A stretch of 64,000 nt of DNA. Origin: Salvator merianae. Taxonomy: Eukaryota; Chordata; Lepidosauria; Squamata; Teiidae. Under the pieces are notes generated by a model. It saw only the letters and a program-made list of their open reading frames with translations, had not been told where the DNA came from and searched no databases. Where the stretch lies: positions 2,053,110-2,117,109 of the forward strand of contig QVOM02000115.1 of assembly GCA_003586115.2 (NCBI GenBank), in the 5' to 3' direction. A program made the position numbers and the translations under genes. This document shows positions 11,190 to 24,079 of this stretch, piece after piece; within the stretch, counting starts at the first letter, position 1, and each line of letters opens with the position of its first letter.

Positions 11190-11953
11190 GATAGGGTTGA
11201 ACACACTCACAAGGGCACGATCTCCATGTTGATCCCTACCACTGCTCTAACTAAGGCACTGTGGTTAATCACCCTAAGGTAGAGTGCTATATGTGTAGTG
11301 TTCTATTTAAGGTGGTGTGCTGTCCACATGTTCCCTGCTCATCTGTGGCATTTTTCATTTCCCAGCTGCAATGCCACTGATTGCAGTACTTTGGACCATG
11401 GGCCATTTCTTGGGTTCCAGCAGTACTGGCAAATACTGGTAGTAATAGCAGATTGTGTAGGTCCACTTGAGTGACAATGATGGTGCCACAATGGCCACCC
11501 CAGAAGTGGAAGGTAAGTGCTTGGGGAGCGCTTACTCCCATCCACCTTTTACAGCACTCTAGGGAGCAATTCAGTGGGATGGAGGGAGGCTACATGCGCA
11601 TCCATGTGGACCCACACCCTGCCACACATTAACTTTTACCATAGAGGTTCAGGGCTAAGAAGAGCTTCCACACTCTTCGTAAGGCACCTTGCAGATCATG
11701 CTAAGGAACAGGTACACAGTTTAGGAGACATTGGAGACCCAAATGACCTCCATAGCTGGGATCCCTTATTATCAGTTTAGCTGATATATCAGTGTCATGT
11801 CTACATATACAGGGATATGAAAATATCCTTGCATCTGCTTGGAAGCTGCAGCAAGTACAAAATGTGGCTCCAAAGATGTTGGAGTGGATATTGCTCCTGC
11901 TTGCATACATATTACAATTACTGCTGATACAACTTTAGTGGTTGCCTGTGTGT

Positions 11954-12001
11954 AAGAGAGAGAGAGGGGGGGGAGAGGGAGGGAGGGAGAGAGAGAGAGA
12001 G
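11954..12001. repeat. GA-rich / GGGA simple repeat
   Basis: AGAGAG, then a G-run, then GGGA units, then GAGA units. Confidence 0.9.
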
Positions 12002-12074
12002 CATGTTTGTGCATGAGCATCCTTGCTTGGTTGCAAGAAGTACCTATTTTAGGAAGGAATTCTGAGTGAAGGTG

Positions 12075-12112
12075 TCCCTCTCTCCCTCCCTCCCTCCCTC
12101 CCTCCCTCCCTT
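12075..12112. repeat. (TCCC)n simple repeat
   Basis: About nine TCCC units. It lies 75 bp downstream of a GGGA-rich run, so the two could pair imperfectly. Confidence 0.9.
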
Positions 12113-13775
12113 CCAAGCAACATTGGTGCATAGTGATGATAAGAGCAGAAGTAAAGTCACTGATTGGCTGTGAAAAGTGCCACTCTAAGGCAGGTACTGA
12201 GTCCTACAGTGCATCTTTACATCTTTCCTTGTTTTCTCTCCCTAGTGAATTGGAGGAGACAAACTGCTAATGCTAAAACCAGTAGCAGAAGCTGGCTTTC
12301 AGCATAAAATGACATGTTTCTTGTTTTGCTTCTTTTACATTAGGGACTTTTTGACTCTCTTGACTATGGAATGAAACCAGCTTGTTTTTCATCTCCTAAA
12401 AATATCACGCTAATAAGGAAACTGATAAAAGATTATTTTCCTTTTTGGCCTCTCTGCATCATTTGACACTTCGCTCATAAGTCTTGTATTGCGGAATTTG
12501 TGGATTGGGTAGCCAAAGGTTCCTTTCAGGCTGCCCATAATGACATTATAAAATTCCTGTTCCCTTTTCATTTTTTCCTCAGTGACTCCTACTTCCTACA
12601 TAGTATGACAACTTATCTTTTTTCATGTTTTTTCCCCCTTTATGAGTGTTCAAAACAGCCTAACTTTTCTTGTTTGCTATTCCTTCATTCCTTTATTTTA
12701 AAGAAGCAGTAGCCATCACATTCTGAATTTTCAAAATTATATTCTATTGTTTATAGCATGTACTTAATACATTTTTATGTAAATGCTTGTTTTGAACAAA
12801 TAAATATCTAACCAAATTTCTATACTGCTCCTCCATTTAAAAAATCCTTAACGGGATTTAGAGTGCAGGTTTGACATAGCAAGCGTCTATTTGACATAAA
12901 AAATGCATTTTTGTGCCTACCCAATTTAAACATTTTTTTAAAACAACAGTAATTTGAGCCTCAGTTTAAGAATAATTTCCTGCATTTGCTCTGAGGTGCC
13001 TTCACACACAGAATTTCTCAAAGAACAATTCTTCACAGACAGTGCATTTGTGTCAGGGTTTCTGTGACAGCAAATATCTTGCAACCCTCTGTGCTTGCAG
13101 TTAGTATGGGATCAGCTAAATGCATTACAGCTAAACAATTCGATAATTACATGAACATCCCCTTTACTTGTCAGAATGTATGGTACCTTCTTCATGCACC
13201 ACTTCGTGTATGCACTTGGTGCACATGAAAAAAACCACTCCTGAGCCAAAGCCTTTTCTCTAGACCAGGAACAGGATGGATGACTGTCCACTCAGACACC
13301 ATAGCCCAACCCAGTCTAAAGTGCTAGGACTGCTCCAGCTGTTCCTTCCCTACTGGAACAGCTCCAAGCTGGAGAGGTCCAGCTTTCCTGAAACAAACCC
13401 ATCTGCACTTAGGACACTTGTTCTGGGACAGTTCACATGAGCTTCAGAGCCTGCTGCAGGGGCTCTGAGGGCCTGGAATGAAATGACTTCCTCCTGTAAA
13501 TGGTCTCCCTCTGTCAGCCAGGTTGCTTTGGCTATGACTTCCTGCTGAAATCCTCTTGAGGGAGGTGATGTGGGCATGTGACCTTAGAGAAGCATGTAAA
13601 CATGTTGCTCAGAAAAAGGAAGTTTCTTTTACTGCACTTTTTCTCAAATCTGCAAGTAGCTTTTTGGTGGGCTTGCAGGAAGATACGATCATCTGGGCAC
13701 AAAAGAGACAAACATAAATATTTCCCCATGGACTTAGTGTTTTGATAATTCTTAACATTCTTTTCTTGCTTCAGA

Positions 13776-13962
13776 GGTCTTGTTGGGTACCACTGAGTTA
13801 TGGCCGACTCCTGATTGACTGCTGGGGCACCGACACCTCTATGCAGTTTTCTTGGCAAAGATATAGAAGTGGTTTGGCATTGCCTATTTCTGCGGAAATG
13901 CTGAGAATCAAACTAGCAACCCTCCATTTCCCAGGCAGTTTGCTTTACCGCTAATCTACAGA
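13776..13962 (-). mobile_element. tRNA-derived, BovB-tailed SINE (Sauria-like)
   Basis: On the minus strand a tRNA-like head (A box complement near 13948-13960, B box complement AATCAAACTAGCAACC near 13907-13922) is followed by a body with CATTGCCTATT and TTTTCTTGGCAAAG as seen on the plus strand. It ends with a tail containing AGTCGGCCATAACTCAGTGG, related to the BovB 3' terminus. SINEs with this head and tail are typical of squamates and rely on BovB proteins. A sister copy lies at 39549-39742. Name assigned from recalled features. Confidence 0.75.
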
Positions 13963-14835
13963 CACTTCCTTCAACGATCTAGTGCTTCATTTTCTCTAAT
14001 AAAAAATTCTCCTATCTTTAGCAATGCACTTAAATGGATCATGGCTTCTTTGTCCTTTCACAGTAGCAAACTCTGGGAGGAGTTTCTTTGTTTTTTATGT
14101 TTTAAATGCATGTCAGTATTGCTCCTACAGAAAGATGACAGCAGCAGGAGTCTGTCAACATTACATCAGGCTCCAAAAATGTCCCACATCTGCGACCAAT
14201 TCCAGAGCCTGGTGAAATGTTCTTGATATGTAACTTCAATGCAAGGGAACTTTTGTTCCCTGGCCTCAAAGTTAGTGTCAAGGCTGTCCAGTCCACCGTT
14301 AAGCAATCTTTTCTGCATGGTCCAAACAGCACATGCAGAAGCTGCCAGTACTACAGTTACACACACCTTTTAGGTTTCATTTCATACAAGCTTTCTGAAG
14401 TACCAAGGAGAATCTTGCTTTGCCCAGCTTCTACACTAGTTTGTAGTTTCTGGGGGGCAGGGAGGCCTTTTAAGTTTTCACACATGCATTTTACACTCAA
14501 TTTTGTACAAAGGATGTACAGACATTTGTAAGCAATGTTCTGTAACACAGTATATTTTGGCATGAATTTCCATAAGTAGGCACATTTTTCTCTAAAACAA
14601 ACCTTTCTGTAAATGCCTTTTCGTTAGAAAACTGCAAAACAATTTTCAGAAAACTGAGTTTTGAATGACAGGTGACTTAAAGGTTCATGTATTGGTTCAG
14701 AAAGTAACCCACAGGTGTTCCCATATCCTGTTTTATTTTTCTTTCCATCTTCATAAAACTTATTTTACAACTATTTATGTGCATGCATGTAATGTGTGTC
14801 CAAGTTTTTTAATTTTGCTCAAAATCTTGTAGGTT

Positions 14836-15193
14836 TTAGAGACCAGAGATGTGCAAAGGTCAGTTCGAGTTCAAAAATCTGATTGAATAGTTCATGTTTG
14901 AAGCTCTTCGCATTGAACCAAACATGAAGTTGTTCGAATAGCAGGAAATTCAACAAAGCCAAACCAATCCCCTGCTCGTAAACAAGAACTATTTGATTTA
15001 ACAGTTTGTGTTCGCTCTTGAAAAGGGCTTTTTTCAATAGAAAAATATTTTTTGTTTTTGAACAAGTTTGGAATCAAATGTGAACAACCATTTATTCAAT
15101 TAAATGGTACGGCATCAAGCCAAACAAATGGGCGTTTGGTTTGTCAGTGAACCAAACACATGATTTTCATTTCTGCACTTCTCTATTAAAGAC
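14836..15193. mobile_element. hAT-type MITE with 8-bp TSD
   Basis: The 342-bp element (14844-15185) starts CAGAGATGTGCAAAG and ends TTCTGCACTTCTCTA. The flanks TTAGAGAC (14836-14843) and TTAAAGAC (15186-15193) differ at one of eight bases. The interior shares GAAAAGGGCTTTTTTCAAT and CACATGATTTTCATT blocks with 28437-28696 and 37428-37782. No protein encoded. Confidence 0.85.
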
Positions 15194-16406
15194 TGATTTA
15201 GATAAATTTCCTTTTTTAAGCACTCCTGAGCACATACTTTGTGAAAGAGCATTTCCTACCAATTTTTTTGTTGTATTACCTTGAGGATGGCAACTGAATC
15301 TATTCATTTTTAGTAAACTTCTGCTTCTTCTATGAACTGAGGTCAGAACAGAAATTTTATAAGAAGCATAAATGTTTATATATGTTCAATTAGTCTATGT
15401 CTTAAATGTGAATGTACAGGTGATGGATTTATTGACAGCTGTTCAGAGCTCAAATTCGGGATGTTTTGTTTGTCTGTTTTTCAAGGCAGTAGTATGCAAC
15501 CACAACTTTTTAACATCAAAATCATCTTCATTTACCAACCTTGCCCTCATAAAAGAAGCAGAAATGCTGAGAAGTCCCATACAAAGAAATCAGTCAGCAG
15601 TCTTAAAGACAATGGGATGTGAAATACGTTGGTGGAATTGATAGTCTTCTTTGCCTTGACAAAACTAAAATGACAAAGGATACAATTATTTCACAACATT
15701 AGGTATGATGACCTCCCTTACTGAAGCTGCAGTTCTTCATTCCTTTGAATGTGAAAAATTGCCAGTGTTTGGAAATATAGAAACAGACACAAATGCACAT
15801 TCCATTTAGGTCTTGGAACTACTGATGTTTTTTCTTGTAAGTGAGAATCAGAGAAAAATGGAGCACCCTTTCCATTATGTCTAAAGTTCTTTCCAGATGT
15901 AGGAAACAGACAGAATTCAACATTTATCCTTCTTTGTTGTCTCTCAGTGAACACAGAGGTACTACACTTATCTCTCAGAGTTTAATCTGATTTTCTACCT
16001 TAAAATTCCTTAGATTGTGGTTGCTGTTGCTTTCTTATTGCCCTGCCTATACGAAAGGGCAGGTATGTGTGACTAAAGGTGGCCTGTGCAATCCACTGAC
16101 TCTTTTCTAATGGCATCTCAAGTTCACTGATGTGTTTTTAATTTTAAAAAGTAAGAGCACACATTCCAAATATTCTTCTAGATAAGGCCTAACTGATATA
16201 CACTAAGTGACCTAAAGCATGGGATCTTATCCAATAGCATTTCTACAGCTGCATGCATTTCATGCATATAATAGAGTTGTCATAACTATGATACTCCAGT
16301 AGAGCAGGTGAATAATATCTATGGCAGTTTTTTGACTCTGACATAGACTGATATAGGAAGAGGATTACTGGTCTCCCTTCCACACCACTGGAACTGTCCA
16401 AGACAT
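15194..16406. other. Gene-free tract, nothing recognised
   Basis: AT-rich, no credible frame or repeat end. Confidence 0.5.
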
Positions 16407-16409
16407 TCA

Positions 16410-16934
16410 GGACCTTTTCGCACTTGCAGCTAGTGAGTGTCAGGGATGCTCACTATTCCTCTGCGCTATGCAGACTACAGGTTGCTCCCGACAGCTACCT
16501 TCTGTGGAGCAAAAAATCAAGTTCCACATCTATACTGGGAGCAGCTGCAGGGCATGGCTGTGCCAGTGCCATCTTGCAGTGTTGCCAATCAGTGGCTGCA
16601 AGCTTCTCAGCTGCTTTCATGGCCCAAAATGGCTACCTAGTCTGGTATATCAGCAGACCTCTTTAAAGAAGATTATGGGCAAACTAACAATGGTAAACTG
16701 GGCCACAGGGTTGTGTAGGTGGTGCACACCTCCATGGTCTGTTTTACCACAAAGGACTCATTTCAATGTGAGCTTTTGAGTCAGTATGGAGGCTGGGCCG
16801 GAATAGTTATCCCATTGTAGACGGCCTTGTTCTGGTCCAGGGATAAATCTATCCAATCCTAGGATGGATCACTCATTCTGGTACAGGACAGCCCACCCTG
16901 TACCAGAACAAGGAAGGTAAATGCAGAAATTGCT
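16410..16934. mobile_element. TIR element family 1
   Basis: The left end GGACCTTTTCGCACTTGCAGC at 16410 and the right end AATGCAGAAATTGCT near 16934 match the family. The flanking triplets (TCA and TAT) do not match, so the right boundary is uncertain. Confidence 0.55.
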
Positions 16935-17879
16935 TATAATACTTTAGACCAGTGGATTGAGACCTTGTCTCCACTTCCAACATGAGGTGCCCGATAAAGC
17001 ACTTCTGCTGCCATATTTCCATTTGTGGTGACACAAAACTTAATCGTGGCTGACTAGGCTATCCCTATTCTACCTACAGCCCTTTCTGGGAAGTTCCTTA
17101 CCCTTTTCAGACCAGCCTGTCCATGCATCTTCCCATGGAGCCTCACTAGCCTCTGACCTGGAGCCTTTGACCTTGGCTTGGCTCACTGCATGCTACCTTG
17201 CTCAACTCCCTGGTTCTTTTTTCTTCTTCCCGGAACCCCCTGATGTACCCTGCCTCCCAACTTCCCATTGGCTAACCAAGCCATCTGGGTGCCTGAACCA
17301 ATCAGGGATGTCATCCAGGATCAATTGCCAGAATTTCCCTTGGATGCTGGGAGTTAACCCCCTTTTAGCTCACCCAATGATCTGTGAGATCATTATATGC
17401 ACACTGAAATGTATTTGCTGTGAACCATTCACACAAAAAGTTAGAAACATATGAGGGTTATGGACTCAGTGCATCATTTTCCTCAGAGCCCTGAAATGTT
17501 CTTTTGTGGCAGATTGTGTAAACAGGGCTAGTCTACATACTGATCTCTTGAAAAATGTTTAAAATACCTGTTATTGTATAATATAACCCACAGCAATTAA
17601 GTAAAAGGCAACCTCTAAAACATTAAAATTAATGCCTCTTCTGCAGCTTTTAGAACAGGAGTATATTGATGGCATTTATATGTCATATTTTCTCTCTGAT
17701 GACTCAAAAATGCCAATATTATTCTCTTTCTCTCCATTTTATCTTCATAACATCCCTGAGGGCTAGGCTAGGCTGAGAGTAACTGACTCAATTTCACCCT
17801 CTGTCTTTCCATGGCTCAGTGAGGACTCAGACTCAGGGAGTCCTAAATTCTTAGCTGACATTCTAAGTGTCTCTCACAA
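16935..17879. other. Gene-free tract
   Basis: No gene seen. At 17200-17420 there are CCAAT-type motifs and a splice-like pyrimidine tract but no TG...CA-bounded LTR pair, so no retroviral call is made. Confidence 0.4.
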
Positions 17880-18810
17880 ATAGAAAATCCGTGGCTCTGA
17901 AAATGCTGTTGGTATGACACACAACTCATGGTAGCACTCACCTTTTCTTCTCCAGACAATCATTTTTCCAAATGTCCCAAACAGTCTGAAGGGGGTTTCA
18001 TCAGAGAAAGTAATTTTACCCCAGTCCTCTTCAGTCCAATCCCTGTACTTCCTGCAGAATGTCAGTCTGCCCTTGATGTTTTTCTTGGAGAGAAGTGGCT
18101 TCTTGCTGCCCTTCTTGACACCAGATCATCCTCCAAAAGCCTTCACCTCACTGTGCATGCAGATGCACTGACACCTGCCTGCTGCCATTCCTGAACCAGC
18201 TCTGCGCTGGTGGTGACCTGATCCCTTAGCTGCATCTTCTTTAGGAGACAGTCCTGGTCATTGCAGAACTTTCTTGGGCATCCTGATGTCTTCTTCACAG
18301 CAGTTGAACTTCTCTCCTTGAAATTCCTGATGATCCGATACATGGTTGATTTAGGTGCAATCTTACAAGCAGCAATGTCCTTGCCTGTGAAACCCTTTTA
18401 ATGAAAAGCAATGATGACTGCATGTGTTTCCTTGGAGGTAACCATGGTTAACAGATAAAGACAATGCTTTCAAGCATTACCACCCTTTTACAGCAACCTG
18501 TCTGCTCTTATATATATCAGCTGCCTTGACCCCAGTTACACTGTCACCTGACCAAATGGGAAGATCACTGAAATGATGTTAGCAGATGATTTTGTGGCAG
18601 GGCTGCTGCAATGCAGTGGAAATTTATTTATTTTTTTGTGATTAAGTTGATTTTCATGGCAAGGAATGACTTTGCAATTAATTGCAATTCATCTGATCAC
18701 TCTTCATAATGACCTACAGTTAATGTAAATTGCCACTACAAAAATTGAAACAGCAAACTTTGTGAAAACCAAAATTGGTGTCAAAACTTTTGGCCACGAC
18801 TGTATTGTAA
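17880..18810 (-). pseudogene. Tc1/mariner-type transposase relic, 3'-truncated element
   Basis: Remnant of a cut-and-paste DNA transposon. The 5' end on the minus strand is the Tc1-like terminal repeat seen on the plus strand as AACTTTTGGCCACGACTGTA near 18787-18806. The coding part begins at an ATG whose complement lies at about 18443-18445. It covers the N-terminal helix-turn-helix DNA-binding region (MYRIIRNFKERSSTAVKK, then CPRKFCNDQDCLLKK and TSAELVQEWQQAGVSASA in the frame 18143-18343). After a frameshift it continues, with stops, through the start of the DDE catalytic domain as far as the FSDE-equivalent block near 17990. There is an in-frame stop early in the gene (about 18401). The remaining catalytic C-terminus and the second terminal repeat are missing. 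The element is dead. The family is clear from the HTH region; the exact subfamily is not determined. Confidence 0.9.
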
Positions 18811-19764
18811 ATTACAGATAACAGCAAAACAACATAATAGTAACTATTCATTTTTCATTTCTTTTTTGCATCAGCAAAAAGCAGCTATCGCTGTGGTTAA
18901 GTGGAGATTTCACAATATTGTATTCATCTGGGCCTTTAGTTACCAGAGAGCAACAGAGTTCATGTTGCCCATTCACTCTGAGTGAAAAAGAAAGAATGAG
19001 AAGTGACTTAAAACATTTGCCCTCTTATGGTAATAGAATATATAGAGAAGAATGTTATAGGTTATGAGAAACAAAAAGGTATGTTTTTACAACCCTGTGA
19101 AGGAGGGTTACTTATGGCCTCAAATGCATCACAGAGTGAAGGCTTTAAATAACTTTACAGGATAATAATGAAGTGAATAACATTTGAAACCAGACTGTGT
19201 TCCTTCCTTTTGCCAACATATTTTTTCCCCTCTTACTGCTCAGTAAACATAATAAAACTGAATCAAAATTAAGATTAAAGGGGTTCCAATTGTTCAAAAA
19301 CATTTATTGTATCTATAAAGTGATGAAGCCCTGAAGGTTTATAAGTATTCCAAGAGGATGTGGGATAATGCTTTGCTGTACTAGGAGCTGTCAACTGCAA
19401 CAAAAGATTGCAAAATACAAATTGAGTCATTAACGTGCACGCAAATGGGGTGACAGGTTAAAAGCCTATCTCATGAAAGCGTAATTTTGTAGGGGATAAA
19501 AGTGACCAACAGAATGTTCCAAAGATGAAGACCATAGGCGGCATCAACACAGGGGTCAGAAAGCGCCCAGTGGAATCCTGAAGGGTGAGGCCTCTGCACA
19601 CCGGTAGTGCCCCCAAGTGTAAAGCATTCCACCACAGGTGCTTAAAGACTGGCAAGTGCCCTCTGAAGTGCTCTTCCAGCAGAGTGGAAGAACAAACTCT
19701 GAAGTTAGTCACTCTCAGACACTCTTGCCACTGCAGTGCAGTTTACGGCAGGCCTGTGAGTGAC
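18811..19764. other. Gene-free tract, nothing recognised
   Basis: AT-rich; the 74-84 codon frames at 19458-19809 are on opposite strands and unconserved. Confidence 0.45.
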
Positions 19765-19865
19765 TTAGGCCACTTACGTATTCTGCTACACTTGGATTTT
19801 CTGAAATAAAGCATGGATATTCCAGAATAATGTATTCCAAATGTAAGTGACTGGATGCAGCCTTA
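19765..19865. mobile_element. Short TIR element family 4 with TTA TSD
   Basis: The 95-bp element (19768-19862) is flanked by TTA on both sides (19765-19767, 19863-19865). The right end is GACTGGATGCAGCC; the left end GGCCACTTACGTATTC is shorter. The core holds a dyad around GAAATAAAGCATGGATATTCC. It matches 59119-59214 in the opposite orientation. Confidence 0.65.
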
Positions 19866-20289
19866 TTGGTGCCATGATCCACCCCAAACTATTTTTTGTG
19901 TCCAGCTTCCATCTCTCCTCCCTGCAAAGTATCTGGAGAGAGTTGCTAGTGTCCTGGGGCCCCAGGAAAGGTGCTGAAAGTTTAAGTGCATGAGGAGTGG
20001 CTCGGAAGTTGCTACCTCATGTCCTGATGTATTTGGTTGCTTCACTGTGAATTGTTGATACAGGCTGCAGCTACACATGCTGAGATTACCCTCCATACAC
20101 AGTTGCAGATGCTTGTAAACATGGCCTGACCCAGTGACAGTTGAGACAGGGAGGCATGTTGCTAGGCTGCAGCCATACTGCTAGGATAGAGGTGTCTTCC
20201 CTCAGACGCCTTCAACCATGTAAGTGGTGCTGCTACCTTTGACTAATCTCTAACAGTACTTAAAAGCTGCAAATATTTTAAACTTACAT

Positions 20290-20711
20290 GGTGAACCTAT
20301 TTGCACTTTCTACCTTAGAATGATAGAATTCTACCATTCTAAGGTAGAACAGACCACACAGTGCAGTGGCCATTTGCACTGTAAGTGCTGGAACAGCCTG
20401 GAACTGGGCTTCCAGCACTTGCAATGTGAATGCTGGCTTCCCATCATCACAGTGGTCATAGAAATATCTGGCCACTGCCATGGTGATTGGGGACACAGCG
20501 CAGAACTGCACAGTTGCAGCTGCACTGCGGCCTGTAGCATTCGCACTCAGAAGTAGGTGTGAACACTGCTTACCTGGAGTAGTCCAGTAGTCCATAGCTA
20601 ATAGCATTTGGAAACACCTCCAGACACTCCCAAACACTAGGGCCTCTACAGATGCACTGTGCTAATGAGTGTCCAGACGCGCATTAACATTCAAGTGCAA
20701 ACAGGCCTGGT
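20290..20711. mobile_element. TIR element family 1 with GGT TSD
   Basis: The 416-bp element (20293-20708) starts GAACCTATTTGCACTT and ends AAGTGCAAACAGGCCT. GGT is duplicated at 20290-20292 and 20709-20711. A subterminal hairpin with a perfect TACCTTAGAATG/CATTCTAAGGTA stem lies near 20312-20347. The 117-codon minus frame inside is not a gene. Confidence 0.85.
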
Positions 20712-20879
20712 GTTAGCGTAGGATGAGGCTTTGTTAGAGATTGTTCAGTCCAGACATGGGGTGTAGTCATGGAATCAGAAATAATAGAAAGTATTAAATT
20801 TGACTGGGGGGGTGGGGCACACAGGAAATAAGAAAATTCACCTTACCCTGCCTCCAAGCACCCGTAAATATTCACCCCT

Positions 20880-21412
20880 TCAACAGCACGGAGAAAAATG
20901 CTCTCAGGTCACAGTAGAGCTGAGTGGGGAGTGCCTCCACCAATCACAGCCTTTCAGGAACCTATTGGACAATTGGACAGGGAGGGAGGGGTACCACTGA
21001 GCTCTTGCTGGCACCAGGAACTTTTGAAGATTGAAGGAAGCTGAAAACGCAACTAAAAAAACCCTCTTATCCTGCCTTCTGTACTTAAAAAGCACACTAG
21101 ACTTCATATAATAACGCGGAGTGGGGAGAAAGAGAGATACTTGAGGTTCAGAAGTTTCTTTTGCAAACAAAAAAACTCTGGCAGTTAAGGTGTTAGGAGT
21201 TGGAAACTGCTTCAGCAGAGAGGCAGGGAGAGTGGTCTGTCAGTGAGCAGCACCTTTTGCAGGCTTGGTACCTTGTCTGTTGAAGCTGTATTGGTGAGTG
21301 TTGAATCTGATCAATAGGTAACTGTGTTTGGAAGGCTTTTTTTCTGTATGCCGAGGAATTAATCGCTCCTTTTATTCAGGTGGTTTTAAAAATTGCTAGT
21401 CTGAACACACTC
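20880..21412. mobile_element. TIR element family 2, copy C (left end missing)
   Basis: Same orientation as 3025-3842. It shares CCACCAATCACAGCCTTTCA-type sequence, CTTCTGTACTTAAAAAGCAC, CTGGCAGTTAAGG and the right end AAAATTGCTAGTCTGAACAC. The left terminus cannot be identified; similarity begins near 20880. Confidence 0.65.
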
Positions 21413-21857
21413 TGAGAGTTTGGCTTGAGGTGGGTGGGAGACCACAAGGATAACAGAACAGCATGCAAGAAAAAGTTTATTGTCTGTTCTATGTGCCAGT
21501 ATAATAGCTTATGTGCGTGATAGGCCTCCAATGTTTTCTATTCCTGCAATTCAGTTAAGCATTAGGAAAAAAGAAAACTCAGTTTTTTAGCACAAGTATT
21601 TTTAGAAGGATTCTCTGCTGTCTTTATTCTCACCGGAGCCTGATGAAGCAGGTTAGGTTAACCACTGTTATTCACAGTAAAGTAGGGATTAAGTTGCAAC
21701 TTCCCTGCCCTACTCCAATAAACTAGACCCTATGTTACAGAAAGTTTCAAAATTGCACCTCTCAGCACTATTTTAGTGAAGGTGAAGAAGAAGAAGGAGA
21801 CCAGGCAGCAATACTGACAGGAATTATCAGCGAAAGGTAACATCCTACCTTTTTCCT

Positions 21858-21960
21858 TGGGAGGGTCAAGTAGCTTAGTGGTGAAGATTCGTTTTTGCAC
21901 ATGGGATCCAGGTTCAGTTGTGCATGCTTAAAACTTTAGCACCATCCATCTGGCAATGGG
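21858..21960 (+). mobile_element. tRNA-derived SINE fragment
   Basis: A tRNA-like head with an A-box TAGCTTAGTGGTGAAG (about 21871-21886) and a B-box-like GATCCAGGTTCAG (about 21905-21917). This head is common in reptile SINEs. The body beyond is too degraded to name. Confidence 0.5.
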
Positions 21961-22621
21961 ATCCAAGTGTGAGTTTGGCACAGCTGCCTCAGGGGCATAG
22001 GGATGTAATCTATACCATGTGCCACAGAGCTTCAGGGGAATATTGCAGCAGCAGAACCCAGCTGCACCTGCTCCAAATGTGGTAGATATCACAGAATAGG
22101 GCAGCTAATGCTAACAGAAATCTGCCAAAGCTTCAGTCCCTTGCAGAGACCATGGTTCACTGGGTCTTACTCCAGATTAAATTCTAGAATAGGAGTGTGA
22201 AATCTCCATGCTAGTGCAGACCACAGCAGACCTTGGGTAGGGTCTGCCATAGTCTGTCCCCACAAGCAGATGGCAGGCCCCTATTCTGGGATATAATCCA
22301 GAATAAGGCCCAGTGCAGAAGGGGTGTATGGCTCCAGTGCTGGCCATACATTTACTTCCAGGGTGCCATAGACATTCCCATGGAAGTCCAGGGTTGGATG
22401 TAGTGATTGGAGAAATCTAAAGTATTTTAAAGAAGCTTCCCAAAAGGTCACCCACATTGCTTCTCTGGGGGTCTCAGGAGCTGAAAGGAAGTGGAAACAT
22501 TTTTCCACCTAGCCCCCTAGATGCTTGGAAGTCTCAAACCTTTACCATGCAGATGCAGCCCTCTGCCTGAATACCTGTGAGAAACTGCCAGTTAGTGTCA
22601 GCACTGCTGAATTAGATGTAC

Positions 22622-23076
22622 AAAGGGTCTGTTCACACTTTACAGTCTAGAATGGTATAACAATACAATTCTAGGTTGTATAGCACGGCGCCCATCTGCA
22701 TTTTGAGGCCTGGAACAGCCCCATACTGAGCTTCCGGTGCTTGAAGTGCAGATGGTCGATCTGACTGCCATGAAAGTCGCCATGGCAACATCCAGCCATT
22801 GCCATGGTGACTGCAGATGTGACACGTGGCTGGGCAGTCACAGACACCCTGCCAACTCACAGTATTCACACCTGGAAGAGGACCCGAACACTGCTTACCA
22901 GGAGCCATCTAACTGTTCTTGGTCAAACTGTGGACAAAGTTTTTGTTGTCCACAGCTAGTAACATTCAAGAGAGACTGCAGATATTCCTGGACACTGCAG
23001 GGGTGGGGCCATGTGGACAAGCTTGTCCAAAGAGCATCCAAGAGCTCACCAGCAGACCAGTGAGAACAGGCCCTAA
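22622..23076. mobile_element. TIR element family 1
   Basis: The 449-bp element (22625-23073) starts GGGTCTGTTCACACTTTACAG and ends AGTGAGAACAGGCCC. The flanks AAA and TAA match at two of three bases. The interior has a CATTGCCATGGTGAC block like the copies at 20293 and 53743. Confidence 0.75.
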
Positions 23077-23606
23077 ATACTGGATTCAATATAAGGATTT
23101 AGCTTGTTAACATGCTAGGAAGAACAAGCCCCCAGGTAATTGCTGCAAAATATATGTGCCACAGAATGCAATAAAAGGAAATTTATAGCCTAATCCATTA
23201 GCTCTGCAGGTATAATTTTTTTAAAAAAATGCATCAGCACTAATCACTTTAATTTAACAACATGGAAAATGACTGATCTGCTTTTTCCAAACTGTTTTAT
23301 GGATGGAGAACAATTGTTCTCAGGTTGTAGATACAAGTTCCTCTGTGGTAAGTGCCATTCTTTACCAGAAGGGCTTTGCGAATTACACTCATTTTTATCA
23401 GTCTCTCTGCAAGCATCTTATAGCCTCTTTCAGATGCATTAATAGTATACTGGTATGCATATCCTGTATACACTAGCAACAAATTCAAACTCTATATAGG
23501 TAGCTGTATAGCCCCAGCGGGACCATCGATGAAAGATGAAGCGCCTCTGAAAAGAATACGACTGTTTGTCTTGACTTCTGACTTGGAATGTTTTACACTG
23601 CAACAT

Positions 23607-24079
23607 TTAGGGCATTTTTGCATTTACCAGAGTGGAACATTCTAACTAGCAGGGTTCAGGCTGGTCAGGATCAAGTACGGCAAGGAGTATTTGCACCGTC
23701 AGCTCTGGAACACTTCTTGGGTTGACCAGCTGGGGAAGAAGTGTGAATGGGAGTGCACTGGTTAAGTAGCTGGGTTTGGAACTAGAGGAGCTGTGACCGG
23801 AGATGTGTCTGGAATGGCTGCCAGGTTCTGAACCCCAACGTCTGAACCTGGGCTCAAACCATCTGACAGTGCAGCCACACCTGCATGCTCCATGCCTTCT
23901 CACTGTTCCAAACCTGGAAATAGTGCAAATGCACCTTTGCCAATCCTCACCGGCTGGTCCTAGTCAACTTCCAGACTATAATTTTCTTGACCAGTGCTAT
24001 TCTGCTTCAGGTGAGCTTCAGGTGGTCTTTGGCAAATTTCCAGTCAGCTGGAGCTGTTTGCAGGTGTGAATGCTCCTTT
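23607..24079. mobile_element. TIR element family 1, diverged
   Basis: The left end GGGCATTTTTGCATTTACC (23610) and right end GGTGTGAATGCTCC (24076) are inverted repeats of the family. The flanks TTA and TTT match at two of three bases. Confidence 0.6.

Larger units (their letters stand above)
11190..13775. other. Gene-free tract with low-complexity runs
   Basis: No credible gene. Around 12450-12500 a short plus frame reads like the reverse-transcriptase block with SASFDT, but it is too short and broken to assign. The region contains the GA-rich and TCCC-rich repeats listed next. Confidence 0.45.

Noticed and set aside
17160..17460. Possible LTR (CCAAT-like motifs, TATA-like run)
   Set aside because: No second LTR, no TG...CA ends, no primer-binding site and no viral genes seen.
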